From contig OZ007573.1 in the NCBI GenBank assembly GCA_963931925.1, forward strand, positions 38,270,296-38,334,295: a stretch of DNA of 64,000 nucleotides, read 5' to 3'. The DNA comes from Onchidella celtica. Lineage: Eukaryota; Mollusca; Gastropoda; Systellommatophora; Onchidiidae. The position numbers were made by a program, and so were the translations under genes. The notes beneath the pieces were generated by a model that was not told the DNA's origin, did not search any database, and worked only from the letters and a program-made list of their open reading frames with translations. Shown here piece after piece: positions 10,861 to 23,990 of this stretch. Every line of letters begins with the position of its first letter. The first letter of the stretch is position 1.

Positions 10861-12006
10861 AAAAGAAAAAACAAAACGTAGGATATAATAATTTTCAGTG
10901 CCAGTGTCTATAATTTTACCCCTCACTGGTTAAACATTAATTTTCTGTCTTTCTTTCACGTCCGGCTTGGTTAAGACTGAATGACCAACCTTGAGTTGTC
11001 TCACCGCCATAAGTGTTGGCCGGAAAATTTAAGCCTCACCCACGATTCCCCCGTCTTAGTCAAGCCAGCCCTCACCCTCACACGTACTAATTATTAGGCA
11101 TTGTACACCGTCGGGGGAGCTCTGTGAGAAATTCATTATGATGTGTGGCCGAGGGCGGGTATGGCGGGATTGACCGGGTCCAGCATTAACACAGGTTTGG
11201 TCAGCTGCCGTTGTCATGGGCTTTTGGCTCGGAGATTGGTCCAAAATTCTTTCTCGGCTCAGCCTCCAGGGGCGAGAGGATTCCTACAACCTGCACTAGA
11301 AAAGATGCCAGGAAATATTATCTCAGGTCTCATTCATTAAGTTTGGCACTGTATATCATCTTCTCACAGGTCCCTGAGACCAGGACTGATTAAATTAATG
11401 TGTTCTATTTCCGGCACAGGGAAAATCAAGTTCAAAACTCAAAGGATGGACACTTGTCAAATCCATGGATTAGTATACAAACAAACAATGCATGAAACCA
11501 AACAAAAATTTTCTGTGTTGATCACAGTAAAATATTTCCGATTAGGTTCATGTCTATTCCACTATGATCTTAGAGAAAATCTTTGGTTCCCGTTGCAGTG
11601 AAAATAATCTCAATTCGTTGTACGAATCCCAGGACTATCTTCAAGCTTGTATTATTATGAGACGAGACCATAGGCGCCGGTAAAACTTGCAGCAATGCGC
11701 CCGTAAGTTAGTTTACTTAAAGGACGCTAAGTATGTCGTCCTTGAATTTTTTGTTCTGTTTACTAAAATGAAGGAATGGTTTTTCAGGCAAGTCAAAGAA
11801 GTCTATGGAATTGTTATGTGAGCTAAAAACCTAATCTGGGCGGTTCAGATGCACTTGGCAAGTTTGAAGGTGGCATCTATACTATAAATAATATTTTGTG
11901 GACTTGAAATTTTTCGTTTCAAAAGGCTTCTGAACCACTCAACACTCAGACTTCAAATTTTATATGGTACATCAGAATGGATGTAAGGGTGCACAGTTTT
12001 TAATAG
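10861..12006. other. No recognised gene
   Basis: Includes a GC-richer patch at 11140-11290 with short open frames on both strands but no motif. Otherwise AT-rich unique sequence. Confidence 0.45.
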
Positions 12007-12365
12007 AAGTCTCAAATCGGTGTAGTTTTTTTTAATTGGAAATTTATTGTTTCCCCAATTTTAGATATATTTCAAGTCATGGTTCGCCATTTTAAGGTTT
12101 CGTTATCACTTCTTGCGATGTGTTCACCATCAAACACACTCACCCGTGAGCAAATCATGCTATTGTATGGGATGCGCAGGGTGTCAACTCACAAAGGCAG
12201 AGCAGTAAGACCAACGAGTATGACTTATTTAAAAACAAACAAACAAAAATAAGATAAACAAAGAGGAACAGGCAAGATGAAGCAGGTCCATAATAATCAC
12301 CCAGAACTGAAATTAATATTCAAACCGATATATCCGGGGCAGGGCCGGGGACCTCAGCTAGTCAA
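12007..12365 (+). repeat. Dispersed repeat family 'X', copy 1
   Basis: About 359 bp that aligns nearly end to end with 54569-54901 in the same orientation. Shared landmarks include GGTTCGCCATTTTAAGGTTT, GGGATGCGCAGGGTGTCAAC, the AAACAAACAAACAAAAATAA run and GATGAAGCAGGTCCATAATA. This copy has an 11-bp insert (CAACGAGTATG) and a G-rich insert near 12340 that copy 2 lacks. No coding capacity, no inverted ends, family unknown. Confidence 0.85.
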
Positions 12366-15300
12366 ACATAACTATAAATGGAGGAGTTTGGAAAAAAAAA
12401 ACAACTAACAAAAGACAAAACAGAAGCTTAGCAGTTTAGACGTATGGCGTACAAGATCATGTTCACATATTGTGATTTTACAATAAATATTTGGTTACTA
12501 TGGCAATGAACACAAGTCTCATTTCACGACTTCAGAACTATACTATTTCCAAACAGAAATGGGACTGAATATTCATAGACCACCAAACATACTATCGAAC
12601 AAAAACATTGTTACAATAGAGTCAGCGCAAAATATTTGTAATGTGAACCCTGTCATTATGAGACCATTGGCCTCCCTGACCTCCAGATCCTTTTACACTG
12701 CAATGAATCGGAGATCATACAGGATGGCATAAATATTGGCAAACTTTCCTTACTGACATCTACTGATTAGGTCAAATCCCTAGGTGACCCTCTGACATAA
12801 TGAAGTCTAGACATTCATAATAGGAAAATCAAGCCAGTTTTGGTTCTATCTGAAAAGCCGTAAAACTCCCCAGGGATGTTCCTGGATAGATTAGATTAAG
12901 TTTCTTAGGCACAGTATCAGACGTGAACGAAAACAAATACATTAAGGAAAATCTCCCAAAATTGGATACAAAAAAAATCATTTCGGCAGTCCTTTTTTCT
13001 TTCTTTTAAGTGCAGTTAGGGTCACAGCAAAATTTGGTACTAAGCTAATGTTATGGAAGAATATAAAACTATTTTACCAAGATCTGTGTTAAAAACAAAT
13101 GACAAGAATCCCATGAAACATACTGTGAAGACAATATTGAACTCTAAATAAAACAAAAGACTACGCAATCTTTCGGCTGTCATAAAGTTTACTCTCTTAA
13201 TCTGTGGAAAACCTGAACTAATTGTTGGTTTTTGTTGAAATGTTGAACTTTCGTTTTCTTCCTTCAAACACAATCACACACACATATCTACACGTACAAG
13301 CATACACACATACACATACATACTCATACCCACAACTAAAGGTCTGTTTGGTCCATGAAGCGAAACTGAGTTTTGCTTGCACTGTGACCTTTTTTGGAAA
13401 GTACAAGAGATTCAGTTATGTTTATGACTGCGATTGGTTTTTCCGTCTGCAATAATAATTTCCTTGGCTGAAATGGCCACGATAATGTCTTCCAAGAACT
13501 GACCACGAAATGGAAACAAAGGAAAGAAGTTTACTGTGAGTATTTTGGCCCCTTGTCTCAAATAGCCACTATGGAAAAAAAGCGAAAAAAAAATTTTGCT
13601 AAAGAAGCAGGACTTGGCACCCAGTCTTCAATCTACCAGATCCTGTTGTGTCCCAGCAACACCGCGTTTTCCACCAACGTCCATCACTCCAAACTCTCTA
13701 ACCAGTTGTCAGACAATATCCTGATTGAATGTCCAAGTGACCCAGTTCCTCCACCCTTCCCCCCCCCCCTTCCATGGACTTGATCCTCTTTCCCTTTGCA
13801 ATCTTTAATCTCACATTCCTCACCCATCTCATAGCACTCCCGTGGATTATTATTAGTTCGAAAAAAGAAAAGTCCTTACCTGGCCAGCAACATGATGTCA
13901 ATCAGAGGCAGATGTGCATAGGATTGGTAGGATTACTATAGGGGCATGTTCCCTACGTCAGACTGACGTCGGCACGATGTCGTAACCAGCGGATCTACAT
14001 AGTAATAATGTCATTCCTATGTGCAAACTTGATGTCAATCTTACATGTCACGTTTCCTCAAGGGTTGCGAGCTGGATACGTACCCTGGCAGGGGAAGAAG
14101 GTAAGATTACCCTCAAGGTATGAAAACCGTACATGCAGGAGGGGTAGATAGGGATTCTCTGAAACTTGAGTACGTGTTTTATACGGAAATGAATTAAAAA
14201 TGTTTGGCTTTTTTAATATATGTATTTCTTCTTTGAACAAACTAGGTTGTTGGGCTATATAAAGATCAAATTCTAGTGCAGGCTATGATTCTAATGAAAC
14301 ATTCATATAGTCGGTGCCAAATGCCATTGAATATCGAATATCAATGCTTTATCATAGACATTAACAGTTTGATAGCCGTACAAAGTTACAAGAAGGATGG
14401 GGGAAGGGGAAGGCGGTCGGGGGTTGAGGTCAAGAGTATGAAAAGTGTACGGCAAGGATGTGGGATTAAAAATTGCCAAAATGGAGTATACATATTTTAG
14501 GTATTCTTTCTTCTTCTTCTCCGTTCTTCGTGTCAGACGGTTTATATCAGGAGGCCGGTAGCCTTTATGAAGGACGCTGTGCTCCTGAGATCCTCTGCTG
14601 TCCCATTTAGCTTAGTGTGTAGTGCTGCACCTCGGGGCCAGCTGTCTTCCCTCTGTTGTCTGTATAGGTATGACCCCTTAGATTTACCGCAAGAAGCTTG
14701 TGTTTGACATAGATATTGGTCACGCCACTGCTGACAATGGACACAACGTCAAATGGTTGTGGTTAAACAGACATATCTGCCTTGCTCACCAAGTCTTTTC
14801 TTTGCAAATATCACCCTCTCAAACAGAAATTTGGTTGGTCGATTATTGATTAATTAACGTACAATTTGATCAAAGGGGGAAGTTATTTGATTGCAATGAA
14901 ATTTTAATGAGATCAGTTGCTCAAAGCAGTCTCAGTGCACAGAGGGTACAGTTGTCCTACGGTTTGATGTTGTTTAATCTTAACTGCAGCTTTTGAAATT
15001 GTGGTTTGTGTTATTTTATTCTAATGGAGCCAGAGCCTGAACGTGTAAGCATCAAAACTTTGCGACTATGTGGCCAAACGTGATGGAACTTGGCTTATTA
15101 TCCCAAGTTTTGAAGATAATGTACCTGGACACATCCACTTTGGACAAAATTCAGCCTCTTGTATTATTTATTTACGATTGTTTTGAGCCACGAAAGAGCA
15201 ACGCAGTTCCGACGCAGTTCTGACGGGTAGAATCGAAATGAGTGATCGGAAGTTTCATTCTATGCCTCTCAATACACATTGCTGGTGGAAAAATCAACTT

Positions 15301-16550
15301 TATCAAATCTGTATGCACTATATATTTCTACCTGAAATTGTGGTGTAATAGTAAGTTCTGTTAGTCTCTGCATTAATTCTAAATGCCATTATTAACGTGA
15401 CCTAGATCTAGATATAAAGTTGGGCTTGGTACAATGAATTTCCAAGATTTATCTTCCCCCGGGTCGGATAGTAATAACAATATTGGATTAAAGAACAAAT
15501 TGTGGCAATTTTCAGATCTCATAAACAGCGATCAAATCTGAAGCAGGTCGAGATTTTTATTTTTATGCGTGCATAAATCTATTTTTTTTATCTGTGTGTC
15601 TCGACCTGAATGAAAGGCAAAATCAATGTCAGTTTAAATCATGCTATAGCACCAAAAGAAAAACAAAATCGTCACTGCTGTAAAAACTTCGAAAATAATC
15701 ATTTTCTGGGTAACCATGGCCTTGTGACCTGCTCGACAGCCACAGTTTTCTATGACGTATTTAACAATTTCTGATTCACTTGCCTGGAATCCTATATGAA
15801 AATGCTAACCATGCCTAAGTACCTTTTTCTTATTCATTTGTTCATTTAACAAATTGTTTTAATGAAATGTTTTAATCTTTTACGTTCTTTTTATTTTATT
15901 ATTATTAATACCTTAGCCTGAAAGAAGTTCTTAGAGATCAAAATGTAGTTGGTTTCCCATATATTTCATTCTCTTAAAATATATTGAATAGTATCTTTGT
16001 CTTTTGTTTTTAATATAGGGCTTTGTAACAATTAATACAATTTTTCCTCCGATTAAATTCACTCTATTTCCAGTTTTCACTAACTGCCTTTGTGCATCTT
16101 TCATTCTCACTGACTGTCTGCCTCCCTCCCCGAGCCCCCCCCCCCCCAACACACACACTTTAGACGTGCGGTCGTGGAGCAGAAACATTTTCCAACTGCA
16201 GTGGTGGATAAAATATATATATCACCCCCCTCCCGCCACCCCCACCCCCCCCCCACCCCTAGCTGGTTCAGAAACTGCTTAGAATATCCTTTTTTTTTAA
16301 TGGACAATTCAACTATTTGACGGATTTTATGGCAATGCAGTTGTGACAAATATAATCTGATTGAATCTCTATATTTACAGTCTCGAAACAGCTGCGCGTG
16401 ATGGGTTTAGCCGTGTTTATTCATAAATTCACTCACAATGTTCACAAGATTGACAGTATTATAGGCTTCTTTTGTATTGTGTTCACAGGAATAGCCATGA
16501 ACGGGCATGTTTACTCACCAGATAAAAGACATCCATACAAATCTGCTGAC
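12366..16550. other. Long stretch without a supported gene
   Basis: Unique-looking DNA with scattered CA and homopolymer tracts (13268-13330, 16137-16260). A TTCTTCTTCTTCTCC run at 14508-14522 followed by a moderately GC-rich block to about 14700 looks like a decayed repeat end. CATTCCTATGTGCAAACTTG at 14010-14030 is shared, with changes, with 48638-48660. None of the short open frames shows a family motif. Confidence 0.45.
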
Positions 16551-16635
16551 ACACACACGCACACACAAATAAACACATAAACATACACAAAGACACATAA
16601 AAACCACACAACATACTCACACACACATAGGCAAA
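16551..16635. repeat. (CA)n microsatellite
   Basis: Interrupted CACACA tract. Confidence 0.9.
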
Positions 16636-17208
16636 CGTAGACCTAAGGCAAATGTGATCTTGATCCTGCCCGAGCAGACAGTTGTATTTCTTTCATTTTA
16701 CTTATTCCTCTAGATGGCAGGTCGGAAAAAAGAGCAAAATGTAGTAAACTTGTCTCTACCAACTGCTGAATTGTCATTCATACTTGCCTTGAGCAAATTA
16801 TGTCTAGATAGGAAGGCAAAATGCTTACAACTCCTAAGTAACGCACTACCTTTAGAAATCAGCTATTCGTGTGCCCAAATAATTATGGGCATGCCTGACT
16901 ACAAAGGGCTAAGGCTGATCGTATTTTTACGTCTTCATCTTTACCCTGTTCCAAGTCCCTGTGCGTTACTTAAGCTCCCCCTACCCCCCCCCCCCCCACC
17001 AAAACCCCAGCCCCTGCACGCCAAGCTCCCCCCTCGGGCCAAGATTAAACATCCGCCCATTCAAAATCCGTCCAAATAGACGGGATAACTGCAGGGTAAG
17101 CTGACGTTACAGGCGCATCAGCGCGGCTTCCTGTTGCACATCTATCAGATTACTGGTAGTTACCCGGCATTATTGGTGCTCGAGAATACAAAGGAGCAAA
17201 ACAAAACA

Positions 17209-19316
17209 ACAATGACAACAGCAGCAACACTACCAACAACACCAGCAACACTACCAACAACACTAGCAATATTACCAACAATACCACCAACAACACCAGC
17301 AACACTGCCAACAACACCAGTAACATTACCAATAACACCAGCAACATTACCAACAACACCAGCAACCTTACCAACAACACACCCAACATTACCAACACCA
17401 CCAGCAACATTACCAACAACACCAGCAACATTACCAACAACACCAGCAACACTGCCAACAACACCAGTAACACTACCAACAACACCAGCAACACTACAAA
17501 CAACACTAACAATATTACCAACAACACCACCAACATCACCAACAACACCAGCAACACTACCAACAACACCAGCAACATTACCAACAACACTAACAATATT
17601 ACCAACAACACCACCAACATCACCAACAACACCAGCAACACTACCAACAACACCAGCAATATTACCAACAACACCACCAACATTACCAACAACACAAGCA
17701 ACATTACCAAGAACTCCAGCAACATTACCAACAACACCAGCAACATTACCAACAACACAACCAGCATTACCAACAACACCAGCAACATTACCAACAGCAC
17801 CACCAACATTACCAACAACACTACCAACAACACCAGCAACATTACCAATAACACCAGCAACATTACCAACAACACCAGCAACATTACCAACACCAGCAAC
17901 ATTACCAACACCACCACCAACATTACCAACAACACCACCAACATTACCAACACCACCAGCAACATTACCAACAACAGCAGCAACATTACCAACAACACCA
18001 GCAACACTGCCAACTACACCAGCAACACTACCAACAACACCAGCAATATTACCAACAACACCACCAACATTACAAACAACACCAGCAACATTACCAACAA
18101 CACCACCAACATTACCAACAACTCCAGCAACGCTACCAACAACACCAGCAACATTACCAACAACACCAACAACATTACCAACAACACAACCAGCATTACC
18201 AACAACACAACCAACATTACCAACACCACCAGCAACATTACCAACAACACAACCAGCATTACCAACAACACAACCAACATTACCAACAACACCAGCAACA
18301 TTACCAACAACACCACCAACATTACCAACAACTCCAGCAACGCTACCAACAACACCAGCAACATTACCAACAACACCAACAACATTACCAACAACACAAC
18401 CAGCATTACCAACAACCCATCAACATTACCAACAACACCAGCAACATTACCAACACCACCAGCAACATTACCAACAACACCAGCAACATTACCAACACCA
18501 CCAGCAACATTACCAACCACACCAGCAACATTACCAACAACACCAGCAACATTACCAACAACACCAGCAACATTACCAACAACACCAGCAACATTACCAA
18601 CAACACCAGCAACACTACCAACAACACCAGCAATATTACCAACAACACCACCAACATTACCAACAACACCAGCAATATTACCAAGAACACCAGGAACATT
18701 ACCAACAACACCAGCAACATTACCAACAACACCAGCAACATTACCAACAACACCAGCAACATTACCAATAACACCAGCAGTATTACCAACAACACTACCA
18801 ACATTACCAACAACACCAGCAACATTACCAACAACACCAGCAACACTACCAACAACACCAGCAATATTACCAACAACACCACCAACATTACCAACAACAC
18901 CACCAACATTACCAACAACACTACCAACAACACCAGCAATATTACCAACAACACCACCAACATTACCAACAACACCAGCAACATTACCAACAACACCAGT
19001 AACATTACCAACAACTCCAGCAACGCTACCAACAACACCAGCAACATTACCAACAACACCAGCAACATTACCAACAACACCAGCAACATTACCAACAACA
19101 CCAGCAACATTACCAACAACTCCAGCAACGCTACCAACAACACCAGCAACATTACCAACAACACCAGCAACATTACCAACAACACCAGCGACATTACCAA
19201 CACCACCAACAACACCACCAACAACACTACCAACAACACCAGGAACGACACCAACAACACTACCAACAACACCAGGAACGACACCAACAACACTACCAAC
19301 AACACCAGCCAATATT
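17209..19316. repeat. 2.1-kb minisatellite of 21-bp (CCA/ACA-rich) units
   Basis: About 100 units of a 21-bp sequence, typically CAACATTACCAACAACACCAG, with variants such as ACCACCAACATT and occasional 9- or 12-bp indels. The plus strand is almost devoid of G, so strand asymmetry is extreme. Since 21 is divisible by three, the array leaves long open frames: plus strand 17134-18771 (TTPATLP heptads, switching to a HYQQHQQ phase at about 18415) and minus strand 18014-19471 (GVVGNVA heptads). A mucin-like Thr/Pro-rich reading is possible in principle. There is no signal peptide, conserved flank or splice support, and the phase switch and equal openness of the other strand argue against coding. 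Confidence 0.95.
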
Positions 19317-20785
19317 TTGCAGTGCCCGACAAAATCTGTGGCTAAAACTATAAGGGGAACTAGCAAACACTGCATGGTCGGCACACTGATGATATCGCTG
19401 GGTATTTGCCATATTGTTGTATGTACATTTCTACCTTTTCGAGAAAATGGGGATTGAAGTTCGATCGGCAAAAGGACTGAAACGCATACAACATTACGTC
19501 ACAGACACATATCTCAAAAGTTTTTAATCAATTGGAATGACATTTACACATAATGAAATTAGAAGTGACAGAACCACTTTCATGACAAAACCTCAATATC
19601 GGCAAAATGTCGCATACAAGTAAATGGCAAATACCCCTCGAAAGTAATTATCTGTTCTACATAATTATGTCAGTCTCCATAGCCCTCCTCCACCCCAGCC
19701 GTCCTACCCCTTCCCATCCACCCACACCATTCTCGTCATGTGTGGATGTGGCAACTATTGTATTAAATTAGCAGTTGGAACTGGGAAATGATTAACATGA
19801 GGGACGACAGTGTGAAATGTGACGTATAATGGTAGTTTCAAATTGACTAGCTTAACCTTGTTGAGTCTATAAATAAAAGCTTTCAGCACAGTATTTTTTT
19901 TATTATTCTGTGTGATCACGTAATGACTACTTGTTGTACGCGATGTAGGTTAACGAACTCAGCTGTTCAATGGTAGGTGTATGTGCGTGCTTTATTTAAA
20001 AAGAACTGCAGTACTGAGGTAATGAGTTCGCGTTGCACCTTGGTTAAATCTTTACAATCTGCTTTATCTTGACAGTGACGAAAGTTCTAACGCAAAGCTG
20101 AAATTACAGTAATATTACAACGTTTGAGACCAGCACCTAGAATAACAAGTTTCTGAATCTCAGCTCCAAAAATGTGGTCTTTCTCTTATCTATACTCCCT
20201 CCCCCCCCCCCCCCCCCGCCAGATTATGTAGATTACAGTTTGATGAAGTTTGATGAAGTTTCATGTTACAAACAAAGTTAGTTCAAGCGTATGTTGTGAA
20301 TACTAAGAACGGCCCATCCAGTGACTCGGCTCTCATTACGCTCAAAACAACAAATTTAGGACGAAATTACACTCATAATTCACATTTTGGCAATGCCTGG
20401 AAGAAAAAAGACAAGTTTGCTGTTTTCATTTCTCAGATCTTGGTAAGAGAGTTCGAGAAAAGTGCAGTAGACTTGATTGTTTACAACAAAAATTACACGA
20501 ATCTTTGCTTGGGTTTTAAGTTCATTTGGGGAAATTACTATTTCCTTGGTGAGAAGCAATGACATTATTATTATTAGAAGAAATATTAATGCGAAACTGT
20601 AAACCGGCAAGGAAATTCTCAATAATTAAATAATAATTGAATACAATAATTATCTTCTTTAGTTAAAATACTTAGGGGCGGGGGAGGGAGTCCAATAGGA
20701 TATGAAGAAAAAAAATCAAAGAGGAAAAAAAAAGAGATTGGTGAGTGCCTGCAATTCTCTTGTGAACTAAATTTTTTTTAAAACG
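19317..20785. other. No recognised gene
   Basis: Unique-looking DNA with a C-run at 20201-20217. The open frame 20263-20562 shows no family motif. Confidence 0.5.
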
Positions 20786-20912
20786 CGTGGGAGCGGGATA
20801 GCACAGAGGATCTTCAAAGCTAGAGAGCCTCCAGTCAAACAGGACAAGCATTTCGGCCCTCGACTGCCCCACGCCATATAGGGGCAAGGCAGGCGCACCC
20901 AGGACATGATCT
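20786..20912 (+). repeat. SINE-like dispersed repeat 'CGGCCC', copy 2
   Basis: Starts CGTGGGAGCGGGATAGC and contains CATTTCGGCCCTCGACTG and ACCCAGGACATG. Same order as copy 3 at 21903 (CGTGGGAG, GTTTCGGCCCTTGA, CACCCAGGTCAATGG). Confidence 0.5.
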
Positions 20913-21438
20913 TGCAATAGACGGGCATGTTACTTGATGGACTGATAGACGGATGAAACGGTATTGGATCAGGGAGTAATTTCCTGCCCATTCCCTCAGG
21001 GGAATCATTAAATGTGTGTGGGATGTAATTAAATTGACAGACACAATAAAAACAATTAGCCATTAACCGGGACCCAAGTACCCTAATGTTATTGACACCC
21101 GATTGTGTGAATGGGGAGAAAAGTACCCAAACACACGCTTTGTTTGACTAACTGGTGTAGAAAGGTGAGTACCGGTACTCTACTAAAAAGGTTTGCCTTG
21201 TTAGTGAATTCCTCCCTCTGGCTGTGACTTGTAGATGTTGCTGCTGTTGTTGCTGTTAATGGTGATAATGATGATGATGATGACGACGACGATGATTCGT
21301 GTTGGGGACCGAGTCAAAGTCAGGTCAACGGCCCTTACACCACCCTACCCCATCCAGCTACTTATAAGTTCAAATACCAATTCTGCATATTATCTGGTTT
21401 AATTCCATACACGTACACAAACACATCCGTACCAGCAC

Positions 21439-21618
21439 AGAGAGAGAGATGGGGGAGGGGCGGGGCAGGCGAAAGAAAAAGAGAGAGAGAGGGAAAGACA
21501 GAGGGGGGGGGGAGGGTCAAGAAAGAGAGAGAGAGGGTAAGAGAGAGACAGCGAGAGGGGGAGATAAAGAGGGGAGAGAGACAGACAGACAGTCAGACAG
21601 ACAGACAGACAGACAGTC

Positions 21619-21664
<46 letters not shown>
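21439..21664. repeat. (GA)n / (GACA)n purine tract
   Basis: GA dinucleotides with an internal (GACA)n block at about 21580-21618 and several G-runs. The overlapping Arg/Glu-rich open frame is a by-product. Confidence 0.95.
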
Positions 21665-21670
<6 letters not shown>

Positions 21671-21902
21671 CACAAAACTAAAATGATGTGGGAACAAGAA
21701 AAAAAAATTGTATTTAGCGCAACCCCACGTTAAAAATAAACAACAAGCAACATCATTCACTCCCCAGGGCAATCATTAAATGTGTAATTCACTATGCAGT
21801 TTCCTTGTTGTTTCTGATAATAATTATACATTAGCAAAACACACCTTTGTTTGTTTATCATTTTTAACTTTACTTCTAAGTAGTCCCTGAAAAGGCATTT
21901 GA

Positions 21903-22040
21903 AACTCGTGGGAGAGCGAGAGTATAAAAGAAGTTTAAAGGAAGAGAACTCCCGTCAAATAAGTGTTTCGGCCCTTGATCTCCTTATACTCCGTGGGCTC
22001 TCGACCACACCCAGGTCAATGGCAGTCTGGACATCGTCCA
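21903..22040 (+). repeat. SINE-like dispersed repeat 'CGGCCC', copy 3
   Basis: The fullest of the four copies: CGTGGGAGAGCGAGAG, then CCCGTCAAATAAGTGTTTCG, GCCCTTGATCTCCTTATACT and CCACACCCAGGTCAATGG. Just upstream (21765-21785) CAGGGCAATCATTAAATGTG resembles 20997-21016, suggesting the family may be longer than the core. Confidence 0.5.
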
Positions 22041-23477
22041 TCACAAAATGTCAGATAAGATTGCCAATACATATCACAGAAAACACGAGGAGGGAGACAA
22101 TATTGTTGGACTGTGCTGACGACCCTGATCTGAATGTTTCTGTGACCACGCCTCCTTATACAAACGTATGAATAGATTAAAGAGTTTGTTGATGTGCAAT
22201 GACCGTTATTTGGTCACGTGTGACATTATAACCTTTTTAGCCACGGCTCTTAAAATAGAGTCCATGCCCTAAATGTCGAAATCAATTGAAAAAGAAAGAA
22301 AGAAAAATGTGGAAGAACGACTCAGGTACCAATCGAAGTCAGGGAAATGAGAAAGTTGTGTCCCAGTAATGCACGCTGGTTGTCCCGTCAGTTTCAAAGC
22401 ATTTATATTTGAAACGCCTCCACCTTTTACAGTTACAGCATCGTCAAAGATATATGACCTTACAGCTTACAGTTTTTTGTTTGTATATTTTCTTTTTGCC
22501 TTTTTAAAAAATTTGATGGCGTCCCATTAATGGGCTAGGGCAATTTACGCTTTGGGTATACGGGTTCAGTGGCTCTGTCCTGGTTGCTTGTTTTTTTTTT
22601 CGCTCCCACGATTCTCCCCTTATCACCTCCCTCCTCCCCCGCCTCCCCCCCCCCCCCAACTCACAACCCACTCAAACAAGCAACTCCCCCACATCTGGAA
22701 ACCAATAAAGTAGAGTTCCAACAATGTGGAATTTTTGCTCAAACGTAGTCAAAGAGATAATTATTTAGAGCACTGGGCATTTCCTAAAATGATGAAAAAA
22801 AACAACAACAAAAAATCAAGAACCCAGAAATAATAATAAAAGAATAATGCAAAATATTCCCGACCGGAGCTGACGTCGAAATTGTCATCATTTTGTCCCT
22901 GATTTCATAGGTCTACTCTCATTACGTGACAGTCCATATTCCAACAGAATAATATTTCAACATTTCCTGAATTTACCAACAAAATATAGACCAGCTGGCA
23001 AACCGCGAAGAGAGATAACATGTGGTAACAATGCTGAAACCATGAGATTGTATACAGAAAGGTCACTATCAGACTGCCTTTATCTGTCTTGACATTGGCA
23101 TTCTTATATCATTATGTCATACCGACTTTAAATACATTTTATTTTTTTTCCTTCACACTATTGATATATTGATACCAGCGCTGCTGCTGTCCACTTCAGA
23201 CAAAACACTAACCGCCCATTTGGAATCTTTTTATGGACTAAATTGGAGAATGTTCAGAGATGCCTGAAGATTTGCTTGTATAGATATTTCAAATTTGAAC
23301 ATTTTATTTTTAAATTTAGTTAATTGCTGTTACTGAGTGACCCGTGGTGGTTTACATTATAGGTCACTGCTAAACTGTGAACACAACGGTCTGCAGTATT
23401 TTCTTTGTTCGGTTTTGTACTTAGACCACGTTTCCCTAACAAACAGCCACTTGGTAATTTTTCTCAGGGACTCCGTA
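22041..23477. other. No recognised gene
   Basis: Unique-looking AT-rich DNA with a C-rich patch at 22630-22660. Nothing identifiable. Confidence 0.5.
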
Positions 23478-23990
23478 ATAATAATAATAATAATCATACA
23501 CAGCATTTATATAGTTCTTCATCCCATTAACAATCAGGCCCTAAGCGCTTTTCAACATTTATATCATGTAATCACATACACAATGCACAGGCATACTCAG
23601 GAAAAAAAACTAGATGGACATTCAAAGTGTAAAAAGATGACTCTTCAGCCCATGTTTGAAAGTCATAAAATTTTCGGTCTCTCTCAAAAACAGAGGCAGA
23701 CAATTCCAAATCTGAGGCCCTTGAAAAGAAAAACATTTTTCACCCACGGTCTGAAGGGACACCTTAGGAATTTTAAACTTTTTAGTGTCAGCAGATGATC
23801 TAAGATGTCGTGACGGTACATCGGGAGCCAAAAGATCAGTTAAATAAGTTGGTGCGTTTTTGTACATACATTTGTGACACAGCGTAGCCAGCTTATACAT
23901 CATTCGTTTTTTTTTCTACCAGTAGCCAGTACAAGCCCTGCAATAGAGGTGATACACGATCTCTTCTCTCATAGAATCCATTCGTGTGTC
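23478..23990 (-). mobile_element. 3' end of a CR1/L2-like LINE with (TTA)n tail
   Basis: The minus strand from about 23965 encodes the end of a non-LTR reverse-transcriptase protein. A block like the usual D-x-I/V-x-P-L-L-x-x-L-x-W-L-x-V comes first (RDRVSPLLQGLYWLLVEKK). The frame then shifts by one base inside a run of nine A's at 23907-23915. It continues from 23903 as MMYKLATLCHKCMYKNAPTY, then PSRHLRSS, and finally the FSFQGPQIWNCLP and FKHGLKSHLF blocks to a stop at 23622. The 3' UTR has AAGCGCTTAGGGCC and ACTATATAAATGC and ends in (TTA)n at 23496-23478. The frameshift and 5' truncation make it a dead copy. Confidence 0.85.

Noticed and set aside
16714..17079. 121-codon frame starting just after an acceptor-like CCTCTAG
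   Set aside because: Ends in a Pro-rich translation of a C-run; the first 85 residues show no family motif and codon choice is not distinctive. A lone exon cannot be excluded.
17134..18771. 545-codon Thr/Pro-rich open frame
   Set aside because: It is the translation of a 21-bp minisatellite. The opposite strand is equally open, the phase switches inside it, and there is no signal peptide or splice support.
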